A stretch of DNA of 64,000 nt from CAZGXI01 sp964529715 (GTDB lineage Bacteria > Chloroflexota > Anaerolineae > Aggregatilineales > Ch27), in contig CAZGXI010000003.1 of the NCBI GenBank assembly GCA_964529715.1, positions 1-64,000 of the forward strand. The letters are read 5' to 3'. The notes below the pieces were generated by a model, which worked only from the letters and a program-made list of their open reading frames with translations, was not told the DNA's origin and did no database searches. The position numbers and the translations under genes are program-made. Below, piece after piece: positions 25,940 through 35,166 of this stretch. How positions within the stretch are numbered: the first letter of the stretch is position 1; every line of letters starts with the position of its first letter.

Positions 25940-26449
25940 ATGCGCAATTGTGCTTACTGCGGGCATGAGAACCGCGAAGGACTACTTTTTTGCGAAGAAT
26001 GCGGGCAATCCCTGGCCAGCGATAGCGCGGCAGCAGCGGCAATGGCTTCGACCAAGCAATTGCAAAACGTGCCGGACGAATTAGGGACCAAAGCGACCTG
26101 GGGCACTGCCCGTTTTGGCAGCGAATCGTCTATCATTATTCATATTCGTGACGCCGCTGAACCGATCGTGTTACAGCCCCGCCAGGAAACCATCTTTGGC
26201 CGGGCCGACATCAATACGCAGACGCTCCCGGATATGGACCTGTCTCCCTATGGCGCCCTGGAAAAAGGCGTCTCCCGTACCCATGCCGCCATTCGGCGCA
26301 GTGAAGATACGTTGACGCTGGTCGATCTGGGCAGCGTGAATGGCACATTTCTCAACGGCCAGCGCCTGATCCCTAACCAGCCGCGTGTGTTGCGCGATGG
26401 CGACGAAATCCGGTTCGCACGCTTGGTTGTCCACATCTATTTCAAATAG
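25940..26449 (+). CDS. Zinc-ribbon and FHA-domain protein
   Basis: Start at ATG 25940, 13 bases after the previous stop; the longer reading from 25874 would overlap the VWA gene. The 169-residue product has an N-terminal zinc ribbon with C4, C7, C18 and C21 (CAYC, CEEC) and a C-terminal FHA domain (about 75-165) with the phosphothreonine-binding pattern GRAD, SRTHAAI and LGSVNGTFLNG. FHA domains read Thr phosphorylation made by Hanks kinases, which fits its place behind the kinase and phosphatase genes. It lacks a membrane anchor. Confidence 0.92.
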   Translation: MRNCAYCGHENREGLLFCEECGQSLASDSAAAAAMASTKQLQNVPDELGTKATWGTARFGSESSIIIHIRDAAEPIVLQPRQETIFGRADINTQTLPDMDLSPYGALEKGVSRTHAAIRRSEDTLTLVDLGSVNGTFLNGQRLIPNQPRVLRDGDEIRFARLVVHIYFK

Positions 26450-26498
26450 GACGTATGTCTTCAGGCGCAGGTGCCTCATACCTACGGAGAAAAACTGC

Positions 26499-26741
26499 AT
26501 GGCTATCTCGCTCCTTCTGCATATCGTGGGTGAAGACCCCATCCTCATCGAGGTTGAGGAAATGCCTAAACCGACCGATCAAATGGTCATCGGCAATAAC
26601 CCGCGCTATCGGGATGGCAAAGATGTCAGAAACATCCTGCCAGAGGTGCACACGGTCATCTTCCCCTGGTGGCGTATTAACTTTATTGAAGTGATACCGA
26701 GCGGCGAAGAGGAAGAAATCTACGGCTTCTATCGTGACTGA
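26499..26741 (+). CDS. Small conserved-looking hypothetical protein, 80 aa
   Basis: The ATG at 26499 follows GGAGAAAAA. The product has a beta-strand-like N-terminus, a polar centre (VIGNNPRYRDGKDVRN) and an aromatic segment (VIFPWWRINFIEV), with an acidic tail. No known family is recognised. Its position directly after the FHA gene and before a response regulator gene suggests a role in the same signalling set. Confidence 0.7.
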   Translation: MAISLLLHIVGEDPILIEVEEMPKPTDQMVIGNNPRYRDGKDVRNILPEVHTVIFPWWRINFIEVIPSGEEEEIYGFYRD

Positions 26742-26866
26742 TGCGCCCGGCAGCGAGTGGTTTACCCCACGCGATGAGCGTACCACCCGTTTAAACACCC
26801 GGAGTGTTCTCTGTCGTCTGTGGATTTTTACAATCAGGCACAGGCGATCTAGGAGGAGCAGTTGTT

Positions 26867-27640
26867 GTGACGGCCAAGCTACCACGCATCACGCCGCGCG
26901 ACGCCAAACGTATTCTGGTCGTCGATGATGAAGCGCGCATGATCGGCTTCATTCGCATGAACCTTGAGCTGGAGGGATTCCAGGTGCTTGAGGCGCATGA
27001 CGGCATGAAAGCCCTGGAAATCATCCGCACCCAGCTTCCCGATCTGGTTATTCTCGACGTCATGATGCCTGAACTAGACGGGTTTGAGACGTTGCGCATC
27101 CTGCGCGAATTTTCTAACATCCCGGTCATCATGCTGACGGCCAAAGGCGAGGAAGACGACCGGGTGTATGGCCTGGAACTAGGTGCAGACGATTACATTA
27201 CCAAACCGTTCGGCCCGCGCGAACTTTCCAGTCGGGTACGCGCCGTGTTGCGCCGCCTGGAAGCGCCCAATACGGCCTCAGAGCGCGCTATCTTGAAGAT
27301 CGATGACCGTCTGAGTGTCGATTTCAACCGGCGCGAGGTTATCGTCGAGGGGAAGCACATCAAACTCCGCCCCACCGAATATCGTCTGCTCTACCACCTG
27401 ATCGAAAATGCCGGCTGGACGGTGACACACGAACAACTGCTGGCTAAAGTGTGGGGCTACGAATATCGGGATGAGGCGCACTACGTGCGGTTGTACATCA
27501 ATTACCTGCGCGAGAAGATCGAACAAGACCCCTCGCATCCGAAGTACATCCTCACCGAACGTGGTGTGGGCTACCGTTTCGTCGATTTCAGAAGCGGAGA
27601 TATTTCCCAGGCGCCCCCAAACGAAGCCGGGAGCAACTAA
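26867..27640 (+). CDS. OmpR/PhoB-family response regulator
   Basis: A GTG start at 26867 follows AGGAGGAGCAG, a strong ribosome site, and gives 257 residues. The receiver domain has D20, D21 and phospho-acceptor D64 (VILDVMMPELDG), MLTAKG and KPFGPREL. The C-terminal winged helix shows LRPTEYRLLYHL, HEQLLAKVWG and the YINYLREKIE recognition helix with VGYRF. It should bind DNA as a dimer. No histidine kinase gene is adjacent, so it is an orphan and may be modified by the Ser/Thr kinase instead. Confidence 0.95.
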   Translation: MTAKLPRITPRDAKRILVVDDEARMIGFIRMNLELEGFQVLEAHDGMKALEIIRTQLPDLVILDVMMPELDGFETLRILREFSNIPVIMLTAKGEEDDRVYGLELGADDYITKPFGPRELSSRVRAVLRRLEAPNTASERAILKIDDRLSVDFNRREVIVEGKHIKLRPTEYRLLYHLIENAGWTVTHEQLLAKVWGYEYRDEAHYVRLYINYLREKIEQDPSHPKYILTERGVGYRFVDFRSGDISQAPPNEAGSN

Positions 27641-27643
27641 GGA

Positions 27644-27672
27644 TTGTTCGATGCATGGGTAGCGAGTACAAT
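27644..27672 (+). promoter_or_regulatory. Candidate promoter of the GTPase gene
   Basis: TTGTTC (27644-27649), a 17-base spacer and TACAAT (27667-27672), beginning 4 bases after the response regulator stop. The start near 27679 would give a leader of about 55 bases. Confidence 0.6.
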
Positions 27673-27734
27673 TGGTCACGAAGCGGACCAAATGCGGACT
27701 CCCTGGTCTGCTGGCTTACCCTCAGGAGGGTCAT

Positions 27735-28265
27735 GTGTCCAAAATTTACAAGATCATCGTGACCGGCCCTTTCAATTCTGGCAAGACCGCCTTCATCAGC
27801 ACCATTTCGGATATTGCCGTTGTGACCACCGAACGGCGTATTACGACGGAAGATCGCGGCATTAAGGCGGAAACAACGGTTGCGATGGACTATGGGCGCG
27901 TCGAACTAGACGGCAAAATCCTGCACCTGAACGGCACGCCAGGACAGGCGCGTTTTGACTTCATGTGGGAAATTCTTGCCAGAGAGATGAACGGGTTCAT
28001 CGTCCTGGTAGACAGCACCGACCGTCCCTCCTTCCCTGAAGTGGCTGAACTGATCGAGTTGTTTTCCAGCTTTCAGGCTGTGCCCTACCTAGTGGCAGCC
28101 AACAAGACCGATCTCGAAGGGGCGGCCAGCCTGGTCGAGGTGCGTAAGGGGACCAATGCGGGTAGCAACGTCACTGTGATGCCCTGCGTCGCCACACAAA
28201 AATCGAGCGTCCGCCAGGTGCTTCTACAAATCGTCGAATTGATCGAAAAGCAGAGCATCCCTTGA
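27735..28265 (+). CDS. Small Ras/Mgl-like GTPase
   Basis: A GTG start at 27735 with AGGAGGG upstream gives 176 residues; earlier in-frame starts lack a ribosome site. The G domain has P-loop GPFNSGKTA (11-19), switch II GTPGQARF with the Gln of active GTPases, and NKTD for guanine recognition. It resembles bacterial MglA-like and Rab-like proteins that work with roadblock/LC7 proteins; one of those is encoded at 30948-31319. It may control localisation or polarity, or transmit the kinase signal. A perfect terminator follows. Confidence 0.9.
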   Translation: MSKIYKIIVTGPFNSGKTAFISTISDIAVVTTERRITTEDRGIKAETTVAMDYGRVELDGKILHLNGTPGQARFDFMWEILAREMNGFIVLVDSTDRPSFPEVAELIELFSSFQAVPYLVAANKTDLEGAASLVEVRKGTNAGSNVTVMPCVATQKSSVRQVLLQIVELIEKQSIP

Positions 28266-28288
28266 TACAGCCCGCTGTTCATGCCATG

Positions 28289-28322
28289 CAGGCCGACTCA
28301 CCGGTACAGTCGGCCTGTTTTA
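28289..28322 (+). terminator. Rho-independent terminator after the GTPase gene
   Basis: CAGGCCGACT (28289-28298) pairs perfectly with AGTCGGCCTG (28308-28317), followed by TTTTATT. It ends the signalling operon before hsp20. Confidence 0.93.
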
Positions 28323-28415
28323 TTCTCGAAACTTACAGGCGATCATCTACGTAGTATACAGCAGCAAAGATGCATCAAGTTCCACACAAGTCAGTGTAAG
28401 GAGAAATGGGAGACA

Positions 28416-28850
28416 ATGTCGAACCCGACTCGGTGGAATCCCCGGCGCGAACTGGCGAATTTACGCGACAACATGAACCGCCTTCTTGAAGAGGGATTCG
28501 CTTCGGTCGGCGGCGTCCCGGCTCTGGCTGTAGATGTTTATGAGACATCAGACACCGTTGTTGTTCAGGCTGGCCCTCTGGCTGGCATTCAGGCCGAAGA
28601 CATCGATGTCTCTATCACCGGAGACACTCTGACCATTCGAGGCGAAACCAGGGAAGAAACAGAGAACAGCGGTGTAAACTACCTGCGCAAAGAACGGCGC
28701 TTTGGCAGTTTCAGCCGGTCGATAACGATCCCGCGCCCGATCAAAGCTGAGGAAGCGGTGGCGAGCTTCAAAAACGGCATCCTGACGATCACGATCCCTA
28801 AAGCTGAGAGTGCACAGCCGAAGGTCATTGACGTGACCACCGAAAGCTAA
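28416..28850 (+). CDS. Small heat shock protein, Hsp20 family
   Basis: Start at ATG 28416 gives 144 residues. The alpha-crystallin domain (about 40-135) shows PALAVDVYET, the GDTLTIRGE strand, the ERRFGSFSRSITIPRPI block and FKNGILTITIPKAE ending in an I-x-I-type segment. It holds unfolded proteins for refolding. It lies alone between two hairpins, downstream of the signalling operon that includes a J-domain protein. A weak CTTACA-N17-TATACA promoter may lie upstream. Confidence 0.95.
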   Translation: MSNPTRWNPRRELANLRDNMNRLLEEGFASVGGVPALAVDVYETSDTVVVQAGPLAGIQAEDIDVSITGDTLTIRGETREETENSGVNYLRKERRFGSFSRSITIPRPIKAEEAVASFKNGILTITIPKAESAQPKVIDVTTES

Positions 28851-28876
28851 TGCAGCGACGGCGCCGCCGACCAAAT

Positions 28877-28901
28877 AGGCCGTCTGCCATGTGGGCGGCC
28901 T
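28877..28901. terminator. Hairpin between hsp20 and the convergent 70-aa gene
   Basis: AGGCCGTCT and GGGCGGCCT form a 9-base stem with two G-T pairs and a 7-base loop. There is no T tract, so this is a weak terminator call. Confidence 0.4.
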
Positions 28902-28902
28902 G

Positions 28903-29115
28903 CTATATCACATCGGTCGAGTCGTCCAGAGCCAGCAGCGCCGCCAGGGCTGAGGCACGTTGAACGTCCAGCCAGCCTTCTTCGGCAGTCATACGCCGGA
29001 GATGCAGCCGGACAGCAACCTGTTCTTCAACGGTAAGCGTCTTCCAGGCTTCCCGCACACGTGCAGCTTCGCCGCTCAACAACGCCTCCCACAATTCCTC
29101 CGGATCACGTTCCAT
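28903..29115 (-). CDS. Small helical hypothetical protein downstream of pyrG
   Basis: The 70-residue product is predicted to be all helical and acidic (RDPEELWEALLSGEA, EEQVAVRLHLRRM, DVQRASALAALLALDD). It begins 5 bases after the pyrG stop, so it is in the same transcript. No family is recognised and its function is unknown. Confidence 0.65.
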   Translation of the reverse strand: MERDPEELWEALLSGEAARVREAWKTLTVEEQVAVRLHLRRMTAEEGWLDVQRASALAALLALDDSTDVI

Positions 29116-29120
29116 CTGCG

Positions 29121-30764
29121 CTACTCCTCACCACCTCCCCCGAACGGACGCACCGCCGGAAACCGCTCAGCATAGGCAACTGCCGCAGCGATAAAATCAC
29201 GAAACAGCGGATGGGGCGCATTGGGGCGGCTGCAAAACTCAGGATGAAACTGGCTGCCCAGCATAAACGGGTGATCGCGCAGTTCGGCGATCTCAACCAG
29301 ACGGCGATCGGGACTCTGGCCGCTGAACATCATGCCGGCGTCTTCAAACACAGCGCGGTAGGCGTTATTGAACTCGAAACGGTGGCGATGCCGCTCGCTG
29401 ATCGTCGGCACGCCGTAGGCCCGATACGCCACACTGTCAGGCGCAAGGACGCAGGGATAGAGGCCCAGGCGCATCGTCCCGCCCAGGTCCGCGACGGCGC
29501 GCTGCTCCGGCATCAGGTCGATGATCGGATCGGATGTACCGGTGTCGAACTCGGTGCTGTTAGCATCTTCCAGTCCCAGAACGTGCCGCGCAAACTCCAC
29601 ACACATTACCTGCATCCCCAGGCAAAGTCCCAGGTAAGGAACCCGGTTCTCCCTGGCCCAACGGGCGGCCATGATTTTGCCCTCGATGCCGCGCTCCCCA
29701 AAGCCCCCTGGCACGACAATCCCACTGACGGTTTCTAGAACGTCCCAGCCCTTGCCTTTTTCTAGATCGCCGGAATAGACCCACTCGATCTCTACAGCGC
29801 GGTCATGGGCCGTTGCTGCGTGCATCAGTGCTTCTTTCACGCTGATATAAGCGTCGCGCAGTTCGACGTATTTCCCGACCACCGCCACGCGGACCCTGCC
29901 AGTCACGTTCTTCATGCGCTCGATCAACTGCCGCCATTCGCCGAGATCGGCCTTCAAATCACCCAGTCCTAAGTAGCGGACGACATAATCGCCCAATCCC
30001 GCATCTTCGAGCAGCAGCGGAATCTCATACAGTAGTTTCGTGGTCTCCAGAGGGATCACGGCCTCCGGCTCCACGTCGCAGAACAACGCAATCTTGTCCA
30101 CCATCTCGCGGCTGACCGGATGATCGGTGCGGGCGATAATTACATTGGGTTGAATACCGATACTGCGCAGTTCGCGCACGCTGTGTTGCGTGGGCTTGGT
30201 CTTGAGTTCGCCCGTTGCGCCGATGTAAGGCAGAAAAGTCACATGCATATAGATGACCCGGTCGCGCCCCACATCGATACGCATCTGGCGCAGCGCCTCC
30301 AAAAAGGGTTGCCCTTCGATGTCGCCCACGGTGCCGCCGACTTCGACGATCACGACATCAGCGTTGTGATCCAGACTGACACGGGCGATCCGGCGCTTGA
30401 TCTCGTTGGTAATATGCGGGATCACCTGGATTGTGCCGCCCAGGTAATCGCCCCGGCGCTCCTTACTGATCACCTCAGCATAAATCTGGCCGGACGTGAC
30501 GTTGGAATTGCGCGTGAGGTTTTCATCGATAAAACGCTCATAGTGTCCCAGGTCGAGATCAGTTTCAGCCCCATCTGCTGTGACGAAAACCTCGCCGTGT
30601 TGATAGGGACTCATCGTGCCCGGATCGACGTTCAAATACGGATCGAGCTTCTGGATGGCAACCTTGAGGCCGCGCGCCTTTAAAATACGCCCCAAAGCAG
30701 CAGCCGTCACCCCCTTGCCTACCGAACTCACGACACCGCCTGTGCAAAAGATGTAACTGGGCAT
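29121..30764 (-). CDS. pyrG: CTP synthase
   Basis: The 547-residue enzyme makes CTP from UTP, ATP and glutamine. The N-terminal synthetase part shows CTGGVVSSVGKG, LDPYLNVDPGTMSP, the Mg site and the IEVGGTVGDIE-type block (VEVGGTVGDIEG). The C-terminal glutamine amidotransferase has the nucleophile in LGLCLGMQ and the His/Glu pair in QFHPEF. The length is normal. A terminator-type hairpin lies between it and the roadblock gene upstream on the same strand, and no clear promoter is seen after that hairpin, so attenuation is possible. Confidence 0.97.
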   Translation of the reverse strand: MPSYIFCTGGVVSSVGKGVTAAALGRILKARGLKVAIQKLDPYLNVDPGTMSPYQHGEVFVTADGAETDLDLGHYERFIDENLTRNSNVTSGQIYAEVISKERRGDYLGGTIQVIPHITNEIKRRIARVSLDHNADVVIVEVGGTVGDIEGQPFLEALRQMRIDVGRDRVIYMHVTFLPYIGATGELKTKPTQHSVRELRSIGIQPNVIIARTDHPVSREMVDKIALFCDVEPEAVIPLETTKLLYEIPLLLEDAGLGDYVVRYLGLGDLKADLGEWRQLIERMKNVTGRVRVAVVGKYVELRDAYISVKEALMHAATAHDRAVEIEWVYSGDLEKGKGWDVLETVSGIVVPGGFGERGIEGKIMAARWARENRVPYLGLCLGMQVMCVEFARHVLGLEDANSTEFDTGTSDPIIDLMPEQRAVADLGGTMRLGLYPCVLAPDSVAYRAYGVPTISERHRHRFEFNNAYRAVFEDAGMMFSGQSPDRRLVEIAELRDHPFMLGSQFHPEFCSRPNAPHPLFRDFIAAAVAYAERFPAVRPFGGGGEE

Positions 30765-30825
30765 AGCGCCTCACCCACTGGCTAATCCGCGTTTCTCAAC
30801 AGATGCAACGACAACTTGCCGCAAC

Positions 30826-30876
30826 AAAAAAGACAGGGAGACCTGGCTTCTGTGATACGTTTAGAAGCCCTCTCCC
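30826..30876 (-). terminator. Terminator or attenuator upstream of pyrG
   Basis: On the minus strand a two-part stem, TCTCCC/GGGAGA (6 bp) plus AGAAGCC/GGCTTCT (7 bp), is followed after TGTC by TTTTTT (30831-30826). It ends the roadblock transcript and may also act as a regulatory leader for pyrG, 60 bases downstream. Confidence 0.75.
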
Positions 30877-30947
30877 CGTATACCCTATGGTCAGGCAACG
30901 CTCCGGCCAACTACTGCCGGGCATAGCAACAGCGGACAGGCGACCCG

Positions 30948-31319
30948 TTAGACGAGCTTTTCCAGATCGTCTGCGGCGCGTTTCATGTCCAAAAAGATGA
31001 GGCCCAACTTGGCATTTTCCCGGATAAGCGAAGTCAACACTGCTTCCTCGCCTACCGACATCAGGATCACGAAGCCGCTTTCGCCTCGGATATACACCTG
31101 GTCCAGTTCGCCGCGTCCCAGTTCACCGGCGATACGCTCACCCAGGGAAATCATTGCCGCCGACATGGCCGATACGCGGTCTTCTTCCACGTTTGAAGGT
31201 AGCGAGGACGCCATGATCAACCCATCCACGCTCACGACGGCGGAAGCCTCAATGTCTGGCGTGCTCGACTGGAGGTCACGCAAGCGGTCCACCATCAACT
31301 CGGTCCGCGATTTAGCCAT
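30948..31319 (-). CDS. Roadblock/LC7-domain protein
   Basis: The 123-residue protein is a single roadblock/LC7 domain (TPDIEASAVVSVDGLIMAS, MSAAMISLGERIAGELGRG, VYIRGESGFVILMSVG). MglB, the GTPase-activating partner of MglA, has this fold. The Ras-like GTPase gene at 27735 makes a functional pair likely, though the two are in separate transcripts. A good promoter sits far upstream and the ATG follows AAAGGAGCAG. Confidence 0.92.
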   Translation of the reverse strand: MAKSRTELMVDRLRDLQSSTPDIEASAVVSVDGLIMASSLPSNVEEDRVSAMSAAMISLGERIAGELGRGELDQVYIRGESGFVILMSVGEEAVLTSLIRENAKLGLIFLDMKRAADDLEKLV

Positions 31320-31458
31320 GTGGATGCTGCTCCTTTCGTCAACCGGGGGTCATCCGGTATGTCGATGACTAAATAACGTCACCTTCAAATAAAAAACACC
31401 CTCTGGAATAGGCATTAAAAATGAAGCATTCTAGCAGCTTGTTTGTGGGAACGCTTGC

Positions 31459-31487
31459 ATGATAGCACAAGCCTTCGGCCAAGTCAA
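31459..31487 (-). promoter_or_regulatory. Sigma-70-type promoter of the roadblock gene
   Basis: On the minus strand TTGACT (31482-31487), a 17-base spacer and TATCAT (31459-31464). The leader would be about 130 bases. Confidence 0.72.
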
Positions 31488-31615
31488 CACGGCTGCGCGG
31501 CGAGCGAATGGATTGGTCAGCCTATCGCCATGCCTGCCGATTTGTGCTACAGTTGCAGGCGCGTAAACGGCTTATCGGTTACTCTGGCCCCTATGAACAA
31601 CAGGAGAAATGCTGC

Positions 31616-32572
<957 letters not shown>

Positions 32573-32588
32573 GTATTCTCTTGCCGCC

Positions 32589-33848
32589 ATGAGTAACCAC
32601 CGGAACGTCATCTACAGCCTGTTGATCCTGTCACTGCTGATCGGCGTCGCCAGCGGGCACGCCCTGATGTTCAACGTTGCTTACGTCTTGGGCGGGCTGT
32701 TGCTGCTTTCGCTGGTCTGGGCGCGGATAGGGGTTTCCTGGGTGCGCGCCAGACGTCTCACCCGCGCGCGCCGGGCGCAGGTCGGCAAAACGCTGGATGA
32801 GGTCTTTACCGTGTGGAACACGGGTTTCGTTCCCAAGTTGTGGCTCGAAGTGTTAGACCACTCCACATTGCCCGGTCATCGAGCCAGCCATGTTGTCCCC
32901 AGCCTGTTCCCACGCCGTCAGTACCGCTGGGAAACCCACACCGTATGCGCCATGCGCGGTGAATTTCGGCTTGGTCCGCTCACGCTGGTCAGCGGCGATC
33001 CGTTTGGTCTGTTTCAGATTTCCCGACACATCGGCGCAACGTCCCAGATTCTTATCTACCCGGCTACCGTACCCGTTCATGATTTTGCCGTGCCTATCGG
33101 CCTGCTGCCCGGCGGGGATGCCCAGCGTCGCCGGGCGCACTTTGTGACGACCAACGCTGCCGGCGTGCGCGATTATGTTCCCGGCGATAGCTTCAATCGC
33201 ATTCACTGGCCCAGCACGGCGCGCAAGAGCCGTCTGCTGGTGAAAGAATTCGAGCTGGACCCCCTGGCAGATGTATGGGTTTTCCTGGACCTGTCTGTTC
33301 GTTCCCTGGTAGAACGCCCCGGCGCGCGCGAGTTCGAAGTCGCCGATCACGACGCTTTTTTTGCCCCACCGCCTCATCTGCCGCCATCTACGGAAGAATA
33401 TGCCGTTGTCGTTGCTGCATCCCTGGCAAAATATTTTCTGGATAAAGGACGCAACCTGGGGTTTCTCACCTATGGCCCACATCGCGAAATCATCCAACCG
33501 GACCGCAGCTACCGCCAACTCGACCAGGTGCTTGAATTACTGGCAATGGCCCGAAGCACACCTGATATGGTCCTGGAACAGATGCTTCGCCTGGAGACAG
33601 ATTACCTGGGCCGAGGAACAACGCTAATCATCATCACAGCGGACCAGACGGAAGCCTGGGTCAAAGAGACACACGTCATGGCGCGCCGGGGAATGCGCGT
33701 CGTTGCCGTGCTGCTGGACCCCGCCAGTTTTGGCGGCCCAACCGGTACGCTGGAAACACAGGCCCGGCTGGCGGCATTGAACATTCCCACCTACATCGTG
33801 CGACAGGGCGACGACCTGACGACGGTCCTGAGTCGCCGCCAACGGTGA
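32589..33848 (+). CDS. DUF58 protein, MoxR partner
   Basis: The 419-residue protein has two N-terminal membrane helices (about 7-50), a beta-rich region, and the DUF58 signature GVRDYVPGDSFNRIHWPSTAR followed by a VWA-like domain with VWVFLDLSVRS in place of a full MIDAS. Family members work with MoxR ATPases, probably on envelope integrity or wall assembly. It begins 16 bases after moxR. A transglutaminase-like gene often follows in other genomes but is absent here; a TPR gene occupies that place. Confidence 0.93.
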   Translation: MSNHRNVIYSLLILSLLIGVASGHALMFNVAYVLGGLLLLSLVWARIGVSWVRARRLTRARRAQVGKTLDEVFTVWNTGFVPKLWLEVLDHSTLPGHRASHVVPSLFPRRQYRWETHTVCAMRGEFRLGPLTLVSGDPFGLFQISRHIGATSQILIYPATVPVHDFAVPIGLLPGGDAQRRRAHFVTTNAAGVRDYVPGDSFNRIHWPSTARKSRLLVKEFELDPLADVWVFLDLSVRSLVERPGAREFEVADHDAFFAPPPHLPPSTEEYAVVVAASLAKYFLDKGRNLGFLTYGPHREIIQPDRSYRQLDQVLELLAMARSTPDMVLEQMLRLETDYLGRGTTLIIITADQTEAWVKETHVMARRGMRVVAVLLDPASFGGPTGTLETQARLAALNIPTYIVRQGDDLTTVLSRRQR

Positions 33849-33863
33849 GATGGAGATGCACCG

Positions 33864-34550
33864 ATGACCGAACCGATTAATGCGACCGTCGCCCGCATGA
33901 TCCGGGAGGCCAACAGCGCCTCTGCCAGTGGTGATCATGCCGCGGCGCAGCGCGCCGCCCGCGAAGCCGTGCAGTACGCTTCCCGGTCGGTTCAACACAG
34001 GCCGACGCGCGCCGCTGCCCATTACACCCTGGCTGCCGCGCTGTGGGCTGACGAAAACGCCTCGATGGATGAGGCACGAGAACACGCCGTGCGTGGGTTA
34101 GAACTAGCCACCGTGCACACAGATGAATACTATCTGGCGATGACTTTACTGGCACGCATCGACGCCGGGCTGGGCAACCTGGAAAGTGCGCGGGCGCTCA
34201 ACGAAAATCTGCTGGACATCTACACCCACAAGAACCGCCGCCGGGGTATTGCAGATGTGCTGCGCAACCTGGGCGATCTAGCACTGAAAGAAAACAACCT
34301 AGCAGCAGCGCGCGAGTATTTCCAACAGGGGTTGGCGATCTACGAGGGTGGTGTGGACGATCCACTGAATCAGGCCGGGTTGCTGCTGAGCCTGGGAACA
34401 CTAGCCTACCGCGAAGGCGCGCCGGAACAGGCACAGTACCACTGGAACATGGCGCGGTCTATCGGCGAGACGCATCACCTGCCGCAGGTTGTCCGATCTG
34501 CGCAGCAAGGGCTGGACCTGCTGGCCGAGATCAACGCAGATGAGCCATAG
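33864..34550 (+). CDS. Tetratricopeptide-repeat protein
   Basis: The 228-residue protein consists of about four to five TPR-like helical pairs (ALWADENASMDEAREHAVRG, LGDLALKENNLAAAREYFQQGLAIYE, LGTLAYREGAPEQAQYHW). It has no signal peptide and is likely a cytoplasmic adaptor for the MoxR/DUF58 system. The gene overlaps the next by 11 bases. Confidence 0.85.
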   Translation: MTEPINATVARMIREANSASASGDHAAAQRAAREAVQYASRSVQHRPTRAAAHYTLAAALWADENASMDEAREHAVRGLELATVHTDEYYLAMTLLARIDAGLGNLESARALNENLLDIYTHKNRRRGIADVLRNLGDLALKENNLAAAREYFQQGLAIYEGGVDDPLNQAGLLLSLGTLAYREGAPEQAQYHWNMARSIGETHHLPQVVRSAQQGLDLLAEINADEP

Positions 34551-35166
34551 TCCCGTCTTTCTGCGGCACTACTTGTACCTGACCGTGCTGATCAGCGGTG
34601 CGGCGGCGCTGGCGTTGGAACTTTCGGCGTCGCGGCTGCTGGGACCATTCTTCGGGACCGGCAACGTCGTCTGGGCCGGCGTGATTGGGCTGACGCTGCT
34701 CTATCTCACGGCAGGCTACTTCATCGGTGGGCGCTGGGCCGATCGAACGCCGACGCCGGTGCGCTTTTATCAGATCGTCGCCTGGGGCGCGCTTCTGAGC
34801 GGGTTGATCCCATTCGCGGCGCACCCGGTGCTGCCGCTGCTTGCGGGACTGGGACTGAGCATCGGGCTGGCGAGCGCCCTATCCATGTTGATCCTGTTCG
34901 CCGTCCCGATGACCCTACTCGGCTGCGTGTCGCCGTTTGCCATCCGGCTGGCGCTGGAATCGGTCGAACAGGCCGGGCAGACGGCGGGCCGCCTGTACGC
35001 CGTTTCGACATTGGGCAGCGTGATCGGGTCGCTGGCCCCGGTCCTCTTATTGCTGCCGGAAGCCGGAACGCAGGCGACCTTCCTCATGGTGTCGGGTATT
35101 CTGCTGAGCGTGGCGCTCGTTGGACTGGCGCTTGCACGGAAGCAACAGGCAGTTACACACAAATGA
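34540..35166 (+). CDS. Spermidine-synthase-like membrane domain only
   Basis: The 208-residue protein has six or more hydrophobic segments and resembles the membrane part of fused SpeE proteins: SGAAALALELSASRLLGPFFG, VIGLTLLYLTAGYFIGGRWADR and LGCVSPFAIRLALESVEQAGQTAGRLYAVSTLGSV features. The soluble aminopropyltransferase domain that normally follows is missing, with a proper stop and a 4-base overlap with the next gene. It may work as a small transporter-like protein. Confidence 0.8.
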   Translation: MSHSPVFLRHYLYLTVLISGAAALALELSASRLLGPFFGTGNVVWAGVIGLTLLYLTAGYFIGGRWADRTPTPVRFYQIVAWGALLSGLIPFAAHPVLPLLAGLGLSIGLASALSMLILFAVPMTLLGCVSPFAIRLALESVEQAGQTAGRLYAVSTLGSVIGSLAPVLLLLPEAGTQATFLMVSGILLSVALVGLALARKQQAVTHK

